A stretch of DNA of 64,000 nt from Candidatus Phycosocius bacilliformis. GTDB lineage: Bacteria; Pseudomonadota; Alphaproteobacteria; Caulobacterales; Aquidulcibacteraceae. Shown piece by piece: positions 61,627 to 64,000 of this stretch. Each line of letters opens with the position of its first letter. Position 1 is the stretch's first letter. The notes beneath the pieces are model-generated. The model saw nothing but the letters and a program-made list of their open reading frames with translations, was not told the DNA's origin and did not search any database. Location: NCBI RefSeq assembly GCF_003112735.1, contig NZ_BFBR01000009.1:81297-145296 (forward strand), read 5' to 3'. The position numbers were made by a program, and so were the translations under genes.

Positions 61627-62987
61627 ATTCCCCTGCTTCACCAAACATCTTGACCCAATCTGAGCTTGACCGCCAAGCTATTCTCGACCTCGCACGTCGC
61701 TATTTTGAGGGTCAACCAAAGCCCGAGTTTGTGCCAGGTCAGACCTATATTCCTGCTGCCGGCAAGGTGCTGGATGGCGATGATTGCGAGCACCTGATCG
61801 ATGCGTCATTGGACATGTGGCTTACCGCTGGAAGGTTCTCGGATCGATTTGAAAATGAACTGGCTGCCCGCTTCGGTCGAAAATACTCAAAGCTCACAGT
61901 TTCAGGTTCAGCTGCCAATCTGTTGGCTTTTGCGACATTGACCAGTTGGAAGCGTGGCAAGAAGGCCATTCAGCCCGGTGACGAAGTGATAACGGTTGCA
62001 GCAGGCTTCCCGACCACCATCAACCCTATTGTGCAATATGGGGCAATTCCTGTCTTCGTTGATGTGGATCTCGAAACCCATAATGTCGATGTCGACGCGC
62101 TCGAAGCTGCTATCACGGATAGAACCCGGGCTGTTATGATCGCTCATTCACTCGGCAATCCATTTGATGTGGTGCGAGTGGCCGAGATTTGCCGTCGCCA
62201 TGACCTGTTTTTGGTTGAGGATTGCTGTGATGCTTTCGGGGCAACAGCCAACGGTCAGAATGTAGGCACATTTGGCGATCTCGCTACGCTAAGCTTTTAT
62301 CCTGCACACCACATCACGACCGGTGAAGGTGGCGCAGTCTTAATGGACAGTGGCGTTCTTTCCAAGATTACAGAGAGCTTCCGGGATTGGGGCCGGGATT
62401 GTTACTGCCCACCCGGCAAAGACAATACCTGCGGCAACCGATTTGGCTGGAGTTTGGGCGACCTGCCTCAAGGCTATGACCATAAATACACTTATAGCCA
62501 TATTGGTTACAATATGAAGGTTACCGATATGCAGGCAGCGTTGGGTGTCAGCCAACTCAAAAAGCTTGATGGGTTCATCGCTCGTCGGCGCGAGAATTTT
62601 GCAGGCCTAGAGCGGCGCTTAAAAGCGGCTGGCCTTGAAGAATTTTTCCATCTGCCCCATGCGACGCCAAATACTGATCCAAGCTGGTTTGGCTATCTGT
62701 TGACCTTACGCGATGGGACTGACTTAAATCGAAGTGAGATCACCAGCGCCCTTGAAGCTCGCAAAGTCGGCACACGTCTGTTGTTCGCGGGCAATATCAT
62801 TCGCCAGCCAGCCTTTAAGCATGTGAAATATCGGGTCCATGGTGGCTTAGATAACACCGACAAGATTATGCGGGATGCTTTCTGGCTTGGCGTCTGGCCC
62901 GGCATTGACGAGCCTCGTCTCGACTATATGGTCGAGACACTGAAGCGCGTCGTCCAAGACTTAAAGTCGCGAGCCTGTGCTGCGTGA
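61623..62987 (+). CDS. rfbH: CDP-4-dehydro-6-deoxyglucose 3-dehydratase (E1)
   Basis: 454 residues, DegT/AspC fold. The usual PLP lysine is replaced by histidine in SFYPAHHITTGEGGAV (His229/His230), the hallmark of RfbH/DdhC enzymes that use PMP and a [2Fe-2S] cluster. The cluster cysteines are visible in DCYCPPGKDNTC and in VEDCCDAFG. It removes the 3-hydroxyl of CDP-4-keto-6-deoxyglucose. The partner reductase (E3, RfbI/DdhD) is not in the window and must be encoded elsewhere. Four-base overlaps on both sides. Confidence 0.95.
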   Translation: MNSPASPNILTQSELDRQAILDLARRYFEGQPKPEFVPGQTYIPAAGKVLDGDDCEHLIDASLDMWLTAGRFSDRFENELAARFGRKYSKLTVSGSAANLLAFATLTSWKRGKKAIQPGDEVITVAAGFPTTINPIVQYGAIPVFVDVDLETHNVDVDALEAAITDRTRAVMIAHSLGNPFDVVRVAEICRRHDLFLVEDCCDAFGATANGQNVGTFGDLATLSFYPAHHITTGEGGAVLMDSGVLSKITESFRDWGRDCYCPPGKDNTCGNRFGWSLGDLPQGYDHKYTYSHIGYNMKVTDMQAALGVSQLKKLDGFIARRRENFAGLERRLKAAGLEEFFHLPHATPNTDPSWFGYLLTLRDGTDLNRSEITSALEARKVGTRLLFAGNIIRQPAFKHVKYRVHGGLDNTDKIMRDAFWLGVWPGIDEPRLDYMVETLKRVVQDLKSRACAA

Positions 62988-64000
62988 CCAGCCTAGCTGC
63001 GCACTCCGATACGGTCGCTACTCGTCGCCAGAGGCAGTACATTTCAGCGGCCGCGATCGGTTGGGCTCTAATTGGCATCTTTGCGGTCAATAACTGGCTA
63101 CTACTGGCTTTTTTGGGCCTGTTAAGCCAGCCCATAGCGATTGCGTCCGCTCTGATTTGTTTGACGCTCTTGGTGGCCGGTTGGTTTGGATTGAAAAAAC
63201 TGACCCCGGAAGCCGCCGAAGGCAAGGTATCCCTGCATAGCCTTGTCATTTGTTATATGCTGGCTCTTGGCCTTTTGATACTTGGTGGAGAAGGTCGGTT
63301 CCTTTTTGCAAATCCTGACTGGCAGATCCGAGATGCGGTCCTCTATGATCTTGTGAAGAATCCGTGGCCATTTGACTATCAAGTTGGCGGTGAAGCGCAC
63401 ATTCTCCGTGCGCCGCTGGGTATGTATCTGCTGCCAGCATTGGTGTCTAAAGCTATGCCAGAGGCCGTCGACCTCGTCTTGTTGTTCAGCAATGCTTTGG
63501 TTTTCGCCCTCTTGATGGCTGCGGCCGGTTCGTTGTTCCAAACCGCCCAACATAAAATGATTGCACTGGTTGTTTTCATCAGTTTCAGCGGTCTGGATAG
63601 TTTGGGGAACCTTGCATTGGCGGCCGCAGGTGGGCCGCTGCTGACAGATCATTTGGAACATTGGGCTGATGGCCGACAGTATTCCTCCGTCATTACTTTG
63701 TTGTTCTGGGTACCCCAACATGCCTTTGCGGGTTGGCTATGCGCTTTATGCCTGATCCTATATCAGCGTGGTCAGATGCGCCTCGGCCTCGTGATGGCCG
63801 CCATCCCACTCTCAGCATTATGGTCGCCATTTGCAGTCATGGGTGCGACACCTTTTGCCCTTTGGATCGGCATAAAGGCTCTCGTGCAACGTCAGATCAA
63901 GCCGCTTGATGTGCTGATTGGTTCGCTCGGCTTCGTGATTGCTTTGCCAGCGCTTAGCTATCTGACGGCCGGTACGCAGGCATTGCAGCAAGGCCTGTCT
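62984..64000 (+). CDS. Polytopic membrane protein, probable glycosyltransferase (cut by window end)
   Basis: 339 codons from a GTG at 62984 that overlaps the rfbH stop (GTGA); no stop before the window end. Many hydrophobic segments: two near 21-45 and 50-65, one near 84-100, then further helices after an extracytoplasmic region with FANPDWQIRDAVLYDLVKNPWP (in parts: NPDWQIRDAVL). The acidic residue in this loop and the whole topology suggest a GT-C-type transferase acting on the GtrA-flipped sugar, as the type-specific Gtr protein does in phage serotype conversion. No family is recognised with certainty. Confidence 0.6.
   Translation, partial: MTSLAAHSDTVATRRQRQYISAAAIGWALIGIFAVNNWLLLAFLGLLSQPIAIASALICLTLLVAGWFGLKKLTPEAAEGKVSLHSLVICYMLALGLLILGGEGRFLFANPDWQIRDAVLYDLVKNPWPFDYQVGGEAHILRAPLGMYLLPALVSKAMPEAVDLVLLFSNALVFALLMAAAGSLFQTAQHKMIALVVFISFSGLDSLGNLALAAAGGPLLTDHLEHWADGRQYSSVITLLFWVPQHAFAGWLCALCLILYQRGQMRLGLVMAAIPLSALWSPFAVMGATPFALWIGIKALVQRQIKPLDVLIGSLGFVIALPALSYLTAGTQALQQGLS

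Overview
The window reads as an alphaproteobacterium of moderate GC. The grounds are a RegB/RegA (ActS/ActR) pair, Entner-Doudoroff glycolysis with no phosphofructokinase in view, a C-factor-like SDR, an EthA-type Baeyer-Villiger monooxygenase, and a RepA/ParA/ribbon-helix-helix replicon of the kind found on alphaproteobacterial plasmids. The species cannot be read from the sequence; Caulobacterales/Hyphomonadales or Sphingomonadales are plausible guesses.

Layout. 1-3.9 kb (+): the end of an esterase, then a small operon with a DECR-like SDR, nucleoside hydrolase, ribokinase and a second SDR. 4.7-19.6 kb (-): one almost gap-free unit of 12 genes running malK-malE-malF-malG-secreted amylase-zwf-pgl-edd-glk-eda-pyk-aldose epimerase, i.e. 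maltodextrin capture, import and complete oxidation to pyruvate. 19.6-29.6 kb (+), divergent: a HexR-type regulator, glgB, glgX, malQ and a 982-residue full-length homologue of the eukaryotic phosphorylase kinase alpha/beta subunit. A near-consensus HexR operator (19772-19786) sits in the shared promoter region and probably controls both arms.

29.6-33 kb is a complete-looking replicon module: a field of CCACATG-like heptads, parA, a ribbon-helix-helix partner, repA, then 22-23 bp iterons and an AT-rich tract. Either this molecule is a chromid/large plasmid carrying the central glycolytic pathway, or a plasmid has integrated here.

33-50 kb: a WD40-like protein; two polytopic glycosyltransferase-like (GT-C) membrane paralogues, each beside a GtrA flippase; an amino-sugar catabolic pair (SIS isomerase/deaminase plus nagA); two flavoproteins; RegB/RegA; and an alkylsulfatase. 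50.3-55.5 kb is a disturbed island: 22-bp tandem repeats, an IS3-family element with a nonsense mutation, a detached M91-like metallopeptidase toxin tip with a lipoprotein behind it, an Imm32-like orphan immunity gene, a broken RHS tip, a DUF1493 gene fused into an RHS core remnant.

55.6-64 kb (+) is a tightly overlapping surface-polysaccharide operon: a split transketolase, CDP-glucose synthesis (rfbF), 4,6-dehydration (rfbG), a sugar reductase/epimerase, GtrA, a GtrB-like GT2, the 3-dehydratase rfbH, and a polytopic protein cut by the window edge. This suggests a CDP-3,6-dideoxyhexose, possibly extended with a two-carbon branch by the transketolase, put on lipid and flipped for surface glycan decoration.
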